Shown here: in pieces, positions 12,124-22,016 of the stretch | Position numbering within the stretch: the stretch's first letter is position 1 | Layout: every line of letters starts with the position of its first letter | DNA from: Burkholderia stabilis | Lineage (GTDB): Bacteria > Pseudomonadota > Gammaproteobacteria > Burkholderiales > Burkholderiaceae | Direction of reading: 5' to 3' | NCBI RefSeq assembly: GCF_001742165.1 | Contig: NZ_CP016442.1 | Span: 3,472,001-3,536,000, forward strand | Length of the DNA stretch: 64,000 bases | Notes under the pieces: model-generated | What the model saw: only the letters and a program-made list of their open reading frames with translations | Databases searched by the model: none | What the model was told of the DNA's origin: nothing | Made by a program: the position numbers and the translations under genes

Positions 12124-13731
12124 ATGATACGGAGAACCTTCCTGTCGCGCGCCATCGGTGCGGCAGCCGCGTCGCTGTTCGCGCGCACCGCATGGGCGCA
12201 GCATGCCGGTCATGCGGGCATGGCCGGCATGGACCAGATGGACGACATGCCCGGCATGTCGGGCATGTCGGGCATGTCGGGTCATGGGCAGCACGGCAAG
12301 CCTGCGCCGGCAGCCCTCGCTGCCGCCGATGCGCTGCCGGCCGGCGCGCCGCTCGCGGCGTTGCGTACGCTCGCGAACGAAAGCCGCGAGCCCGGTACGT
12401 TCCGGGCCACGCTGGTGGCGCAGCCGGTGGCGCGTCCGATGCTGCGCGGCGCGCGGCCGACCACCTTCTGGCAGTTCGGCGCGGGTACGCAAGGCCCGGT
12501 CGTCGGTCCGCTGATCGACGTGCGCGAGGGCGACACGGTCGAGATCAAGTTCGTGAACAAGCTGCCGCAACCGTCGACGATCCATTGGCACGGCCTGCCC
12601 GTGCCGCCCGACCAGGACGGCAATCCGTCCGACCCCGTCGCACCCGGCGCATCGCGTGTGTACCGCTTCACGCTGCCGAAGGGGAGCGCCGGCACCTACT
12701 GGTACCACCCGCATCCGCACATGATGACGGCCGAGCAGGTCTTTCGCGGGCTGGCCGGCCCGTTCGTCGTGCGAGCCGCCGACGATCCGCTTGCGGGCTG
12801 GCCCGAGCGCAACCTGTTCGTGTCGGACCTGAAGCTCGCGCGCGACGGCACGATCGCCCCGAACGACATGATGGACTGGATGAACGGCCGCGAGGGCCAG
12901 TTCGTGCTGGTCAACGGCGCGCGCCGGCCGCGCATCGACGTTGCGGGCGACGAACGCTGGCGCGTGTGGAATGCATGCAGCGCGCGCTACTTGCGCGTCG
13001 CGTTCGATGACGGCCGTGCGTTCGAGCACGCGGGCACCGACGGCGGGCTGTTCGACGCACCGCGTCGCGTGACGTCGCTGCTGATCGCCCCGGGCGAGCG
13101 CGCCGAGCTGCTGGTGCGCGCCGGAGATCGCGCATCGCGCGCGGTGCTGCAGGCGGCCGAATACGACCGCCGCAAGATGGCGATGTCGCACGACGACGGT
13201 CACGGCAGCCTGCCGCCCGATCCGGCGCTGGCCCTGGCCGACGTGACGTTCGCGCCCGCCGCCGCGCGCGCGCTGCCGGCAACGCTACGCGCGGTGCCGG
13301 CGCTCGGCGAACCCGTCGCGCACAAGGAAGTGGCGTTCGGCGAAGAGATGGACATGGACGCGATGATGAAGGACGCCGCGCACGGCCGCCCGGCGGGCAT
13401 GCGCTTCACGATCAACGGCGAAACCTATTCGCCGCACCGCGCGACGCTGACGAGCCGCCGCGGCGACATCGAGCGCTGGGCCATCCGCAATGCCACCGAC
13501 ATGGATCACCCGTTCCACCTGCACGGCACGCAGTTCCAGGTGATCGAACGTGAATCGGACGGCTCGCGCACGCGCGAACCGTTCCGCGCGTGGCGCGATA
13601 CCGTGAACGTGCGCAGCGGCGAAACCGTGACGATTCTCGTCACGCAAGACATGCCCGGCGAGCGCATGTTTCATTGCCACATTCTCGAACACGAGGATCT
13701 CGGCATGATGGGTACGCTGAAGGTCGTGTAA
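12124..13731 (+). CDS. Multicopper oxidase, Tat-exported
   Basis: A 535-residue periplasmic oxidase. The N-terminus (IRRTFLSRAIGAAAASLFART) has the twin-arginine pattern, then a Met/His/Gly-rich linker (HAGMAGMDQMDDMPGM) typical of copper-handling proteins. All copper motifs are present: HWHG, YWYHPHPH, HPFHLHG and the T1/T2/T3 motif HCHILEHEDLGMM close to the C-terminus, where Met is the T1 axial ligand. It resembles CueO/CopA-type oxidases. The ATG at 12124 has GAGG 8 bases upstream and puts the RR pair at the N-terminus; the ATG at 12103 has no such site. Copper tolerance or Cu(I) oxidation is the likely role. Confidence 0.93.
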   Translation: MIRRTFLSRAIGAAAASLFARTAWAQHAGHAGMAGMDQMDDMPGMSGMSGMSGHGQHGKPAPAALAAADALPAGAPLAALRTLANESREPGTFRATLVAQPVARPMLRGARPTTFWQFGAGTQGPVVGPLIDVREGDTVEIKFVNKLPQPSTIHWHGLPVPPDQDGNPSDPVAPGASRVYRFTLPKGSAGTYWYHPHPHMMTAEQVFRGLAGPFVVRAADDPLAGWPERNLFVSDLKLARDGTIAPNDMMDWMNGREGQFVLVNGARRPRIDVAGDERWRVWNACSARYLRVAFDDGRAFEHAGTDGGLFDAPRRVTSLLIAPGERAELLVRAGDRASRAVLQAAEYDRRKMAMSHDDGHGSLPPDPALALADVTFAPAAARALPATLRAVPALGEPVAHKEVAFGEEMDMDAMMKDAAHGRPAGMRFTINGETYSPHRATLTSRRGDIERWAIRNATDMDHPFHLHGTQFQVIERESDGSRTREPFRAWRDTVNVRSGETVTILVTQDMPGERMFHCHILEHEDLGMMGTLKVV

Positions 13732-13823
13732 CGAAGTGGCGAAAGTGTTTCACGTGCCGGATGGGTGCTTGATCTGCATGCGTGACAACACAATGCATGT
13801 TCAATTATCGGGATTGAACGAAA

Positions 13824-13856
13824 AAGCCGGTCAATCGATTATCGATTGACCGGCTT
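13824..13856. terminator. Terminator between multicopper oxidase and cold-shock gene
   Basis: AAGCCGGTCAATCGAT and its exact complement form a 16-bp inverted repeat, flanked by an A run upstream and TCAAAAAAA downstream. It is best placed to stop transcription arriving from either convergent gene. Confidence 0.65.
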
Positions 13857-13862
13857 CAAAAA

Positions 13863-13894
13863 AAGAAACCCGGCGCATTGCGCCGGGTTTCTTC
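13863..13894 (-). terminator. Terminator of the cold-shock gene
   Basis: A 14-bp stem AAGAAACCCGGCGC/GCGCCGGGTTTCTT with a 3-base loop and a T-rich tail on the minus strand, about 20 bp past the cold-shock gene stop. Confidence 0.75.
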
Positions 13895-13912
13895 GTCCGA
13901 TATCCGATGCCT

Positions 13913-14116
13913 TTATGCGGCCTGGATGTTCGACGCTTGCTTGCCCTTCGGTCCTTGAACGACGTCAAAGCTCACCTTCTGGCCTTCCTTCAACGTCTTG
14001 AAGCCATTCATGGTGATAGCCGAGAAGTGCGCAAACAGATCCTCACCGCCCTCATCGGGAGTGATGAAACCGAAGCCCTTCGCGTCGTTGAACCACTTAA
14101 CGATACCAGTTGCCAT
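13913..14116 (-). CDS. cspA: Cold-shock domain protein (CspA family)
   Basis: A 67-residue single cold-shock domain. The RNP1 motif KGFGFI follows KWFNDA, and RNP2-like DLFAHFS comes next, both forming the single-strand nucleic-acid face. The ATG at 14116 is chosen over the longer frame from 14161 because [11 protein letters not shown] is the family start and GGGGAAG lies just upstream. It lies divergent from clpS-clpA, an arrangement often seen in proteobacteria where the protein is named CspD. The exact paralogue (cspA or cspD) cannot be settled from sequence alone. Confidence 0.93.
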   Translation of the reverse strand: MATGIVKWFNDAKGFGFITPDEGGEDLFAHFSAITMNGFKTLKEGQKVSFDVVQGPKGKQASNIQAA

Positions 14117-14660
14117 ACCTACTTCCCCTGTCACACAGTCGCTGCTACTTACCACGAGCACGCTCGAAAAGCTAAACGACCGGAAAATGCAGCCGTTCCC
14201 CCCTCACAAGCTCACCTCGGCCTCTTTCATTCCCCCAACCGGCGAATTGAAAAAAGTGCCAGCTTGATTGTTGGCGCTCTTTATTGGAGTGTCAAGAGGA
14301 ATTTTTAGACGTATAGAGGGACGTTGTAAAGAACCCATTTTCAGGGTTTCTCCGGCTTTGCTTCGCAGCATGCGGCCAAGCGCGAGGACTTGAAAAGCCG
14401 CATAATCGGCTCATATACCAGGCTCGAGTGACACGCGTTCGAGTCGTCCCGGCTTGTGGGATACTGGATGCGGATACGATGGTCCGGTGCGGTTCCCCCT
14501 GACGGTTCGTGTTCCGCGCCACGCGTGAAAGCCGGCACCGCAGCCGGCTTTCGTATGGCGCGAAGACGATCGCGTGTTCCGGGATACCGGGGAGGGCGCC
14601 GGCCGGTCGGTCGGGTAATGGCAGGATTGCGGGCCTGTCCGAGTTGTTTAGAATGGGTGT
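14117..14660. other. Divergent intergenic region cspA / clpS
   Basis: About 540 bp without a protein gene. The part next to the cold-shock gene (14150-14340) is AT-richer and should contain its promoter and 5' UTR. On the plus strand TTGAAA (14390-14395), a 17-base spacer and ATATAC (14413-14418) resemble a sigma-70 promoter. A GC hairpin AAAGCCGGC...GCCGGCTTT lies at 14528-14552. Together these could bound a short RNA. A second promoter-like pair lies directly against clpS. Confidence 0.4.
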
Positions 14661-14975
14661 ATGGCGATTATCCCGGACAAGCAGGACAGTACCGTCCTGG
14701 AACGCAAGCAGCAGAAGCTCAAGCCGCCTTCGATGTACAAGGTGGTGCTGCTGAACGACGACTTCACGCCGATGGAATTCGTCGTGATGGTGGTCCAGGA
14801 GTATTTCAAGAAGGATCGCGAGACGGCCACGCAGATCATGCTGAAGGTCCATCGCGAAGGGCGAGGGGTTTGTGGGGTCTATACGCGGGACATCGCGTCG
14901 ACCAAGGTTGAGCAAGTCGTTACCCATGCGCGGCAGGCCGGGCATCCGCTGCAGTGCGTGATGGAGGAAGCATGA
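14661..14975 (+). CDS. clpS: ATP-dependent Clp protease adaptor ClpS
   Basis: A 104-residue adaptor that binds N-degron substrates and delivers them to ClpA. The core motif [18 protein letters not shown] lies near residues 28-45, with the conserved Asn-Asp-Asp and Thr-Pro-Met substrate pocket. [13 protein letters not shown] follows near the C-terminus. Its last four bases overlap the clpA start (ATGA), so the pair is translationally coupled. The ATG has only a weak upstream GGGTGT, and a promoter-like TAGAAT box lies within 7 bases of the start. Confidence 0.95.
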   Translation: MAIIPDKQDSTVLERKQQKLKPPSMYKVVLLNDDFTPMEFVVMVVQEYFKKDRETATQIMLKVHREGRGVCGVYTRDIASTKVEQVVTHARQAGHPLQCVMEEA

Positions 14976-17272
14976 TTGCCCAGGAATTGGAAGTCAGCCT
15001 GCACATGGCGTTCATGGAAGCACGCCAGGCGCGCCATGAGTTCATTACGGTCGAGCATCTGCTGCTGGCCCTGCTGGATAATCCGACGGCAGCCGAGGTG
15101 TTGCGCGCTTGTGCGGCGAACATCGAGGACTTGCGTCAGAACCTGCGCAATTTCATCCACGACAACACACCTACCGTCCCGGGTACCGACGATGTCGATA
15201 CCCAGCCGACGCTCGGTTTCCAGCGCGTGATCCAGCGCGCGATCATGCACGTCCAGTCGACGTCGAACGGCAAGAAGGAAGTCACCGGCGCGAACGTGCT
15301 GGTCGCGATCTTCGGCGAGAAGGATTCGCACGCCGTGTACTACCTGCAGCAGCAGGGCGTGACGCGCCTCGACGTCGTGAACTTCATTTCGCACGGCATC
15401 GCGAAGACGAACAACGGCGAAGCCGCGAAGTCGACCGACGCGAACGCGGAAAGCGAAGACGCGAATGCGCAGAAGGAAACGCCGCTCGCGCAGTTCACGC
15501 AGAACCTGAACCAGATGGCGAAGGATGGCCGGATCGATCCGCTGATCGGCCGCGAGCCCGAAGTCGAGCGCGTCGTGCAGGTGCTGTGCCGTCGCCGCAA
15601 GAACAATCCGCTGCTCGTCGGCGAAGCCGGCGTGGGCAAGACCGCGATCGCGGAAGGGCTCGCCTATCGCATCACGCGCGGCGAAGTGCCCGATATCCTC
15701 GCGAACGCGCAGGTCTACTCGCTCGACATGGGCGCGTTGCTCGCGGGCACCAAGTATCGCGGCGATTTCGAGCAACGTCTGAAGACGGTGCTGAAGGAGC
15801 TCAAGGAGCGTCCGCACGCGATCCTGTTCATCGACGAAATCCATACGCTGATCGGCGCGGGCGCCGCGTCGGGCGGCACGCTCGATGCGTCGAACCTGCT
15901 GAAGCCGGCGCTGTCGTCGGGCACGCTCAAGTGCATCGGCGCGACGACGTTCACCGAGTATCGCGGCATCTTCGAGAAGGATGCGGCGCTGTCGCGGCGC
16001 TTCCAGAAGGTCGACGTGAGCGAGCCGACTGTCGAGCAGACGGTCGCGATCCTGCGCGGGCTGAAGTCGCGTTTCGAGGAGCACCACGGCGTCAAGTATT
16101 CGTCGGGCGCGCTGTCGGCCGCGGCTGAACTGTCGGCACGTTTCATCACCGACCGTCACCTGCCGGACAAGGCGATCGACGTGATCGACGAAGCGGGCGC
16201 GGCGCAGCGCATCCTGCCGAAGTCGAAGCAGAAGAAAACGATCGGCAAGAGCGAGATCGAGGAAATCATCTCGAAGATCGCGCGCGTGCCGGCGCAAAGC
16301 GTGTCGCAGGACGATCGCAGCAAGCTGCAGACGCTCGACCGCGACCTGAAGAGCGTCGTGTTCGGCCAGGATCCGGCGATCGACGCGCTGGCGGCATCGA
16401 TCAAGATGGCGCGCGCAGGCCTCGGCAAGATGGACAAGCCGATCGGCGCATTCCTGTTCTCCGGCCCGACGGGCGTCGGCAAGACCGAAGTGGCGCGCCA
16501 GCTCGCGTTCACGCTCGGCATCGAGCTGATCCGCTTCGACATGTCGGAGTACATGGAGCGTCACGCGGTGAGCCGCCTGATCGGCGCGCCGCCGGGCTAC
16601 GTCGGGTTCGACCAGGGCGGCCTGCTGACCGAAGCCGTCACGAAGAAGCCGCATTGCGTGCTGTTGCTCGACGAAATCGAGAAGGCGCATCCGGATATCT
16701 ACAACGTGCTGCTGCAGGTGATGGACCACGGCACGCTGACCGACAACAACGGCCGCAAGGCGGATTTCCGCAACGTCATCATCATCATGACGACGAACGC
16801 GGGCGCCGAGTCGATGCAGAAGGCGACGATCGGTTTCACGACGCGCCGCGAAACGGGCGACGAGATGACCGACATCAAGCGCCTGTTCACGCCGGAGTTC
16901 CGCAACCGCCTGGATTCGATCATCAGCTTCCGCTCGCTCGATGAGGAAATCATCATGCGCGTGGTCGACAAGTTCCTGATCCAGCTCGAGGAACAGCTGC
17001 ACGAGAAGAAGGTCGACGCGCTCTTCACCGACGCGTTGCGCAAGCATCTCGCGAAGCACGGCTTCGACCCGCTGATGGGCGCGCGGCCGATGCAGCGGCT
17101 GATCCAGGACACGATCCGCCGCGCGCTGGCTGACGAACTGCTGTTCGGCAAGCTCGTCAACGGCGGTCACGTGACGGTCGACGTCGACGAAAACGACAAG
17201 GTGCAGTTGTCGTTCGACAAGCTGGCGAATCCGCCGCACAAGCCGAACGAAGAGACGGTCGAAGTCGAGTAA
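14972..17272 (+). CDS. clpA: ATP-dependent Clp protease ATP-binding subunit ClpA
   Basis: A 766-residue AAA+ unfoldase that feeds substrates into ClpP. Residues 1-145 form the double Clp N-domain. D1 has Walker A GEAGVGKT near residue 215 and Walker [10 protein letters not shown]2 has Walker A GPTGVGKT near 500 and [13 protein letters not shown]. The start [10 protein letters not shown] overlaps clpS by 4 bases. The C-terminus lacks the middle coiled coil of ClpB, which identifies ClpA. A terminator follows at 17295. Confidence 0.97.
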   Translation: MIAQELEVSLHMAFMEARQARHEFITVEHLLLALLDNPTAAEVLRACAANIEDLRQNLRNFIHDNTPTVPGTDDVDTQPTLGFQRVIQRAIMHVQSTSNGKKEVTGANVLVAIFGEKDSHAVYYLQQQGVTRLDVVNFISHGIAKTNNGEAAKSTDANAESEDANAQKETPLAQFTQNLNQMAKDGRIDPLIGREPEVERVVQVLCRRRKNNPLLVGEAGVGKTAIAEGLAYRITRGEVPDILANAQVYSLDMGALLAGTKYRGDFEQRLKTVLKELKERPHAILFIDEIHTLIGAGAASGGTLDASNLLKPALSSGTLKCIGATTFTEYRGIFEKDAALSRRFQKVDVSEPTVEQTVAILRGLKSRFEEHHGVKYSSGALSAAAELSARFITDRHLPDKAIDVIDEAGAAQRILPKSKQKKTIGKSEIEEIISKIARVPAQSVSQDDRSKLQTLDRDLKSVVFGQDPAIDALAASIKMARAGLGKMDKPIGAFLFSGPTGVGKTEVARQLAFTLGIELIRFDMSEYMERHAVSRLIGAPPGYVGFDQGGLLTEAVTKKPHCVLLLDEIEKAHPDIYNVLLQVMDHGTLTDNNGRKADFRNVIIIMTTNAGAESMQKATIGFTTRRETGDEMTDIKRLFTPEFRNRLDSIISFRSLDEEIIMRVVDKFLIQLEEQLHEKKVDALFTDALRKHLAKHGFDPLMGARPMQRLIQDTIRRALADELLFGKLVNGGHVTVDVDENDKVQLSFDKLANPPHKPNEETVEVE

Positions 17273-17294
17273 GCGATAATTCGTTGTTCATGCG

Positions 17295-17330
17295 AACGGC
17301 GCGGGAAGTTTTCCGCGCCGTTTCGTTTTA
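17295..17330 (+). terminator. Terminator of clpS-clpA
   Basis: The stem AACGGCGCGGGA/TTCCGCGCCGTT (one mismatch at the apex) is followed by TCGTTTTA, about 20 bp past the clpA stop. Confidence 0.7.
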
Positions 17331-17348
17331 TCCGGCGCCGGCGGCGCA

Positions 17349-18755
17349 ATGGTGGTGCAGGGGAGTGGTAAGGCAGTGACACAACAACAACGGTCGTTCG
17401 ACAGCATCGTCGCGCGAGAACAAGGGTTGCGCCACGCGCTGACGTCGGGGCAGATGGCGATGATCGCGATCGGCGGCGCGATCGGCACGGGGCTGTTCCT
17501 CGGCAGCGGGTTCGCGATCGGGCTCGCCGGCCCGAGCGTGCTGGTTTCGTATGCGATCGGCGCGCTGATCGCGCTGCTGCTGATGGGCGCGCTCGCGGAA
17601 ATGACGGTGGCGCATCCGACGGCCGGCTCGTTCGGCGCGTATGCCGAGCACTACGTCGGCCCGCTCGCGGGCTTTCTCGTGCGCTATGCGTACTGGTTCG
17701 CGGTCGTGTTCGCGATCGGCACCGAGATCAGCGCGATCGCGGTGTTCATGAAGTACTGGTTTCCAGCCGTGCCCGGCTGGTACTGGGTGATCGGCTTCTC
17801 CGCGCTGCTGATCGCCGTGAATCTCGCGAGCGTCACGCTGTACGGCTCGGTCGAATACGCGTTCTCGCTGCTGAAGATCGCGGCGATCATCGTGTTCATC
17901 GTGCTCGGCGCGTATCTCGTGTGGTCGGCGCCGGCCGCATCGGGCATCGGCTTCACGAACTACACCGCCCACGGCGGCTTCATGCCGAAGGGGCCGTGGG
18001 GCACCTGGGTCGCGGTGATCGTCGCGATCTTCAGCTACATGAGCATCGAGGCCGTCGCGATCGCGGCCGGCGAGGCGCGCGATCCGCAGCATGCCGTCAC
18101 GCGCGCGTTCCGCTCGACGGTGTTCCGCCTCGTGCTGTTCTACCTGCTGACGCTGTCGCTGATGCTCGCAATCGTGCCGTGGACGCAGGCCGGCACCGAC
18201 GAAAGCCCGTTCGTGAAGGTGATGGCCGCGACGCACGTGCCGTATGCGGCGGGCGTGATCAACTTCGTGCTGCTGATCGCGGCGCTGTCGGCGATGAACA
18301 GCCAGCTCTACGTGACGACGCGGATGATGTTCAGCCTGTCGCGTGCGCGGCTCGCGCCGGCGGTGTTCGGCCGGCTCGGCACGAACGGCGTGCCGCGCGC
18401 GGCGCTGTGGATCTCGACGAGCGGCGTCGCGGTGGCGGCCGTGCTGGTCGCGCTGGCGCCCGATACGGCGTTCACCGTGATGATGGCGATCGCGATGTTC
18501 GGCGCGCTGTTCACGTGGCTGATGATCTTCGTCACGCACCTGCGCTTCCGTTCGCGATATAGCGGCCCCGCACTCGCGTTCCGGATGTGGGGGCACCCGT
18601 TCGGCAGCCTGCTCGGCGCCGGGCTCGTCGCGGCGATCCTGTTCACGACTGCGTTCACGCGCGAGTTCCGGATGACGATGGTGGTTGGCGTCGTGTTCGT
18701 CGTGCTGCTGACGCTCGCGTATGCGCTGCACTACCGGCACGAACACGCGCGCTGA
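17349..18755 (+). CDS. Amino acid permease (APC family)
   Basis: A 468-residue inner-membrane transporter with twelve predicted hydrophobic segments. The APC/AAT signature starts at about residue 38 (MIAIGGAIGTGLFLGSG) and is followed by LLMGALAEMTVAHPTAGSFGAYAE. It is closest in feel to the GABA/proline/aromatic permease group (GabP/ProY/CycA), but the substrate cannot be read from the sequence. Starts at ATG 17349 or GTG 17376 are both possible; neither has a strong ribosome-binding site. It lies after the clpA terminator and is probably independent. Confidence 0.9.
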   Translation: MVVQGSGKAVTQQQRSFDSIVAREQGLRHALTSGQMAMIAIGGAIGTGLFLGSGFAIGLAGPSVLVSYAIGALIALLLMGALAEMTVAHPTAGSFGAYAEHYVGPLAGFLVRYAYWFAVVFAIGTEISAIAVFMKYWFPAVPGWYWVIGFSALLIAVNLASVTLYGSVEYAFSLLKIAAIIVFIVLGAYLVWSAPAASGIGFTNYTAHGGFMPKGPWGTWVAVIVAIFSYMSIEAVAIAAGEARDPQHAVTRAFRSTVFRLVLFYLLTLSLMLAIVPWTQAGTDESPFVKVMAATHVPYAAGVINFVLLIAALSAMNSQLYVTTRMMFSLSRARLAPAVFGRLGTNGVPRAALWISTSGVAVAAVLVALAPDTAFTVMMAIAMFGALFTWLMIFVTHLRFRSRYSGPALAFRMWGHPFGSLLGAGLVAAILFTTAFTREFRMTMVVGVVFVVLLTLAYALHYRHEHAR

Positions 18756-18901
18756 CGGTGCCGGTGCGGCCGCGTCGGCCGGCCACGCCGTTCTTCACAT
18801 TCGCTAAGGTTCCGTTAACCCGGCGGCGACTACATTCGATCCTGTCTGCAAGGCGGCCCGGCATGTGCCGGCCCGCTGCTTTCCTGCAAAAAGGGGTTCG
18901 A

Positions 18902-19672
18902 ATGAACAAACTTCCCGAAATCACGCTCGCGTTCTGGATCATGAAGATCTGCGCGACGACGCTCGGCGAGACCGGCGGCGACCTGCTGTCGATGACGCTG
19001 AACGTCGGTTATGCGGTGAGCTCGATCCTGCTGTTCGGCTTCTTCCTCGTGACGCTGGGCGCGCAGCTCAAGACGACGCGCTACCGCCCGGCGATCTACT
19101 GGGCCGTGATCGTCGCGACCAGCACGGCCGGCACGACGATGTCCGATTTCATGGACCGCACGTTGGGCCTCGGCTACGCAGCCGGCTCGTCGATCCTCGT
19201 CGCGATCCTGCTGGCGATCTTCGCGGTCTGGCGGTTCAGCGGCGAATCGCTGTCGGTCGACCTGATTCGCACGCGCAAGGTCGAGCTGCTGTACTGGATC
19301 GCGATCCTGTTTTCGAACACGCTCGGCACCGCGCTCGGCGATTTCCTCGCGGACAGCTCGGGGCTCGGTTTCGGCGGCGGCGCGCTGCTGATCGGCGCTC
19401 TGCTGGCGGTGATTGTGCTCGCGCACTATTTCACGCGCATCTACGGTGTGCTGCTGTTCTGGGCTGCGTTCGTGCTCACGCGTCCGTTCGGCGCGACGGT
19501 CGGCGACCTGCTGACGAAGCCGGTCGCGAAGGGCGGCCTCGCGCTCGGCACGGTCGGCTCGTCGGCCGTGCTGCTCGGCGTGCTGGTCGCGATGGTGATC
19601 TACGCGAGCATCGCGCAGGCGCGGCGACGCGACCTGGTACCTGCGCGGATCGCGCAGCCGGTCAGTGAATGA
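18902..19672 (+). CDS. Four-repeat DUF347 (COG4705) membrane protein
   Basis: A 256-residue integral membrane protein. A short motif recurs four times about 65 residues apart: TTLGETGGDLLS, GTTMSDFMDRT, GTALGDFLADS and GATVGDLLTKP. Each sits at the end of a membrane helix and carries a conserved acidic residue. This is the DUF347 repeat family, of unknown molecular function, perhaps an exporter or channel with buried acids. GGGG lies 7 bases before the ATG. The gene ends 9 bases before a bidirectional terminator. Confidence 0.82.
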   Translation: MNKLPEITLAFWIMKICATTLGETGGDLLSMTLNVGYAVSSILLFGFFLVTLGAQLKTTRYRPAIYWAVIVATSTAGTTMSDFMDRTLGLGYAAGSSILVAILLAIFAVWRFSGESLSVDLIRTRKVELLYWIAILFSNTLGTALGDFLADSSGLGFGGGALLIGALLAVIVLAHYFTRIYGVLLFWAAFVLTRPFGATVGDLLTKPVAKGGLALGTVGSSAVLLGVLVAMVIYASIAQARRRDLVPARIAQPVSE

Positions 19673-19681
19673 CGGCGAACG

Positions 19682-19709
19682 AAAAAAGGGGCCGCGAGGC
19701 CCCTTTTTT
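19682..19709. terminator. Bidirectional terminator
   Basis: AAAAAAGGGGCC and GGCCCCTTTTTT flank a short loop. It lies between the convergent DUF347 gene and dut and can stop both. Confidence 0.85.
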
Positions 19710-19725
19710 CATGGTGTTGCGCCGT

Positions 19726-20172
19726 TCAGTGGCGGCCGGTGCTGCCGAAGCCGCCTTCGCCGCGATCGCTTTCCGCGAAGTCGTCGACGATGTTGAACTG
19801 CGCCTGCACGACCGGCACGATCACGAGCTGCGCGAGCCGTTCGAACGGATTCAGCACGAACTCGGTCTGGCCGCGGTTCCACGTCGAGATCATCAACTGG
19901 CCCTGGTAATCGGAGTCGATCAGGCCGACGAGGTTGCCGAGCACGATCCCGTGCTTGTGGCCGAGGCCCGAGCGCGGCAGGATCAGCGCCGCAAAGCCGG
20001 GATCGGCGAGGTGGATCGCGAGGCCCGTCGGCACGAGCGTCGTTTCGCCCGGCTGCAGCGTGACCGGCGCGTCGAGGCACGCGCGCAGGTCGAGGCCCGC
20101 GCTGCCGGTGGTGGCGTAGGCGGGCAGGTAGTCGCGCATGCGCGCGTCGAGAATCTTCAGGTCGAGTTTCAT
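19726..20172 (-). CDS. dut: Deoxyuridine 5'-triphosphate nucleotidohydrolase (dUTPase)
   Basis: A 148-residue trimeric dUTPase that hydrolyses dUTP to dUMP. The five family motifs are present in order: AGLDLRA (I), [11 protein letters not shown] (II), [11 protein letters not shown] (III), ERLAQLVI (IV) and the C-terminal arm [10 protein letters not shown] (V). It is the last gene of the minus-strand run ribF-ileS-lspA-coaBC-dut, starting 55 bp after coaBC. In many bacteria dut sits beside coaBC, as here. Confidence 0.96.
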   Translation of the reverse strand: MKLDLKILDARMRDYLPAYATTGSAGLDLRACLDAPVTLQPGETTLVPTGLAIHLADPGFAALILPRSGLGHKHGIVLGNLVGLIDSDYQGQLMISTWNRGQTEFVLNPFERLAQLVIVPVVQAQFNIVDDFAESDRGEGGFGSTGRH

Positions 20173-20227
20173 GCGGTCGTCGAATCGGTCGGGAAGGGCG
20201 CGGCAGCGATGGCCGCCGCGCGGGAGA

Positions 20228-21439
20228 TCAGATCAGGCGGTTGTCGGGCAGGCGCTTCGCGATTTCCGCGACGAGCGCATGCGCGAGTTCGTCCTTCGGT
20301 GCGCGCGGCAGGCGCGTGAGGCCGGCCGCCTCGAACAGCACGACTTCGTTGTCGTCGCGGCCGAACGTCAGCGGGCCGAGGTTGCCGACGAGCAGCGGCA
20401 CGTTCTTGCGCTTGCGCTTCTCGTCGCCGTGCACGTCGAGGTCGCCGCTTTCGGCCGCGAACCCGACGCAGAACGGCGGGTCGGGCAGTGCCGCGACCGA
20501 CGCGAGGATGTCGGGATTCTCGACGAACGCGAGCGCCGGCATCTTGCGGTCGGCCGATTTCTTCATCTTGTGTTCGGCCGGCTGGTCGACGCGCCAGTCG
20601 GCGACCGCGGCCACCGCGATGAAGATGTCGGCGTCGTTCACGGCGTGCATCACCGCGTCGTACATCTGCTGCGCGGTCTGCACATCCTGGCGGTAGACGC
20701 CCCACGGCGTGTCGAGCGCCACCGGCCCCGCGACGAGGTGCACGTCGGCACCGGCCTGCTGCGCGGCGCGCGCGAGCGCGAAGCCCATCTTGCCGCTCGA
20801 ACGATTAGTGAGGCCGCGCACGGGGTCGAGCGGCTCGAAGGTCGGCCCGGCCGTGATCAGCACGCGCCGGTGCGCGAGCACCTTCGGCGCGAAGTGCGAC
20901 ACGATCGCTTCATAGATCGCCTCGGGCTCGAGCATGCGGCCATCGCCGACTTCGCCGCACGCCTGCGCGCCCGAATCCGGGCCGAGCACCGACACGCCGT
21001 CCGCGCGCAGTTGCGCGGCGTTGCGCTGCGTGGCCGGGTTCTGCCACATCTGGCGGTTCATCGCGGGGACGACGAGCAGCGGACAGTCGCGCGCGACGCA
21101 CAGCGTCGACAGAAGGTCGTCGGCGAACCCGTGCGCGAGCTTCGCGAGGAAATCCGTCGACGCGGGCGCGATCACGATCGCGTCGGCTTCGCGCGACAGG
21201 TCGATGTGCGCCATGTTGTTGTCGATGCGCGCGTCCCACTGGCTCGTATAGACGGGCCGGCCGGACAGCGCCTGCATCGTGACGGGCGTGATGAATTGCG
21301 TGGCGGCTTCGGTCATCGCGACCTGCACGGTCGCGCCTGCCTTCGTGAGGAGCCGCGTGAGCTCGGCGATCTTGTAGCAGGCGATACCGCCCGTCAGGCC
21401 GAGAACGAGGTGTTTTCCTGCGAGTTCTGCGTGTGCCAA
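20228..21439 (-). CDS. coaBC: Bifunctional phosphopantothenoylcysteine decarboxylase / phosphopantothenate-cysteine ligase
   Basis: A 403-residue bifunctional enzyme of coenzyme A synthesis. The N-terminal CoaC flavoprotein opens [19 protein letters not shown], includes the His of [13 protein letters not shown] and the substrate-loop [12 protein letters not shown]. The C-terminal CoaB domain has [25 protein letters not shown] and CVGFAAES. The start is a TTG at 21439: a GGAGG lies exactly 6 bases upstream and no ATG is available near the conserved N-terminus. An upstream continuation of the frame is noise antisense to lspA. Confidence 0.93.
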   Translation of the reverse strand: MAHAELAGKHLVLGLTGGIACYKIAELTRLLTKAGATVQVAMTEAATQFITPVTMQALSGRPVYTSQWDARIDNNMAHIDLSREADAIVIAPASTDFLAKLAHGFADDLLSTLCVARDCPLLVVPAMNRQMWQNPATQRNAAQLRADGVSVLGPDSGAQACGEVGDGRMLEPEAIYEAIVSHFAPKVLAHRRVLITAGPTFEPLDPVRGLTNRSSGKMGFALARAAQQAGADVHLVAGPVALDTPWGVYRQDVQTAQQMYDAVMHAVNDADIFIAVAAVADWRVDQPAEHKMKKSADRKMPALAFVENPDILASVAALPDPPFCVGFAAESGDLDVHGDEKRKRKNVPLLVGNLGPLTFGRDDNEVVLFEAAGLTRLPRAPKDELAHALVAEIAKRLPDNRLI

Positions 21440-21513
21440 CTCAGGCCTCCAAGGGTCGAACGGGACGGCCGGCGGCCGGTGCGAGGCCGGCCGTCGACGC
21501 CGAGTATGCGCGT

Positions 21514-22014
21514 TTAGCGCGAGCCGCGCACGCGACGCAGTTCGTCGTAGATCAGCAGCACCGCGCCGACCGTGATCGCGGAATCGGCGAGGTTGAACGC
21601 CGGGAAGTGCCAGGCGCCGAGGTGGAAATCGAGGAAGTCGATCACGTGACCGTACACGAGCCGGTCGATCACGTTGCCGAGCGCGCCACCGAGGATCAGC
21701 GCGAGCGACACGCTGAACAGCCGCTGGTGGCCGTGGCGCTTCAGCAGGAAGCAGATCACGAGCGTCGCGCCGATCCCGAGCGCGGTGAACGCCCAGCGCT
21801 GCCAGCCGCTCGCGGTCGACAGGAAGCCGAACGCGGCGCCGCGGTTGTACACCAGCACGAGGTTGAAGAACGACGTCAGCGCATGCTGCGCGCCATACGC
21901 GAACGTTTTCAGGATCGCGATCTTCGACAGTTGATCGAACAGGATCACGATCAGCGAAATACCGAGCCAGGGCGCAAGCGCGCCGCTGGCCGGTTTCGAC
22001 AGGGTTTTCGCCAT
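21514..22014 (-). CDS. lspA: Lipoprotein signal peptidase (signal peptidase II)
   Basis: A 166-residue inner-membrane aspartyl protease that cleaves prolipoprotein signal peptides after lipidation. Four hydrophobic segments are present. The catalytic Asp residues lie in [21 protein letters not shown] and in [15 protein letters not shown]. The ATG lies 2 bases after the ileS stop, so the two genes are cotranscribed and probably coupled, as in many proteobacteria. Confidence 0.96.
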   Translation of the reverse strand: MAKTLSKPASGALAPWLGISLIVILFDQLSKIAILKTFAYGAQHALTSFFNLVLVYNRGAAFGFLSTASGWQRWAFTALGIGATLVICFLLKRHGHQRLFSVSLALILGGALGNVIDRLVYGHVIDFLDFHLGAWHFPAFNLADSAITVGAVLLIYDELRRVRGSR

Positions 22015-22016
22015 AG

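Noticed and set aside
11489..12124. 211-aa plus-strand frame before the multicopper oxidase
   Set aside because: Crosses the AT-rich patch, has no ribosome-binding site and no recognisable domain.
14879..17239. 786-aa minus-strand open frame
   Set aside because: Antisense to clpA, no domain or ribosome-binding site.
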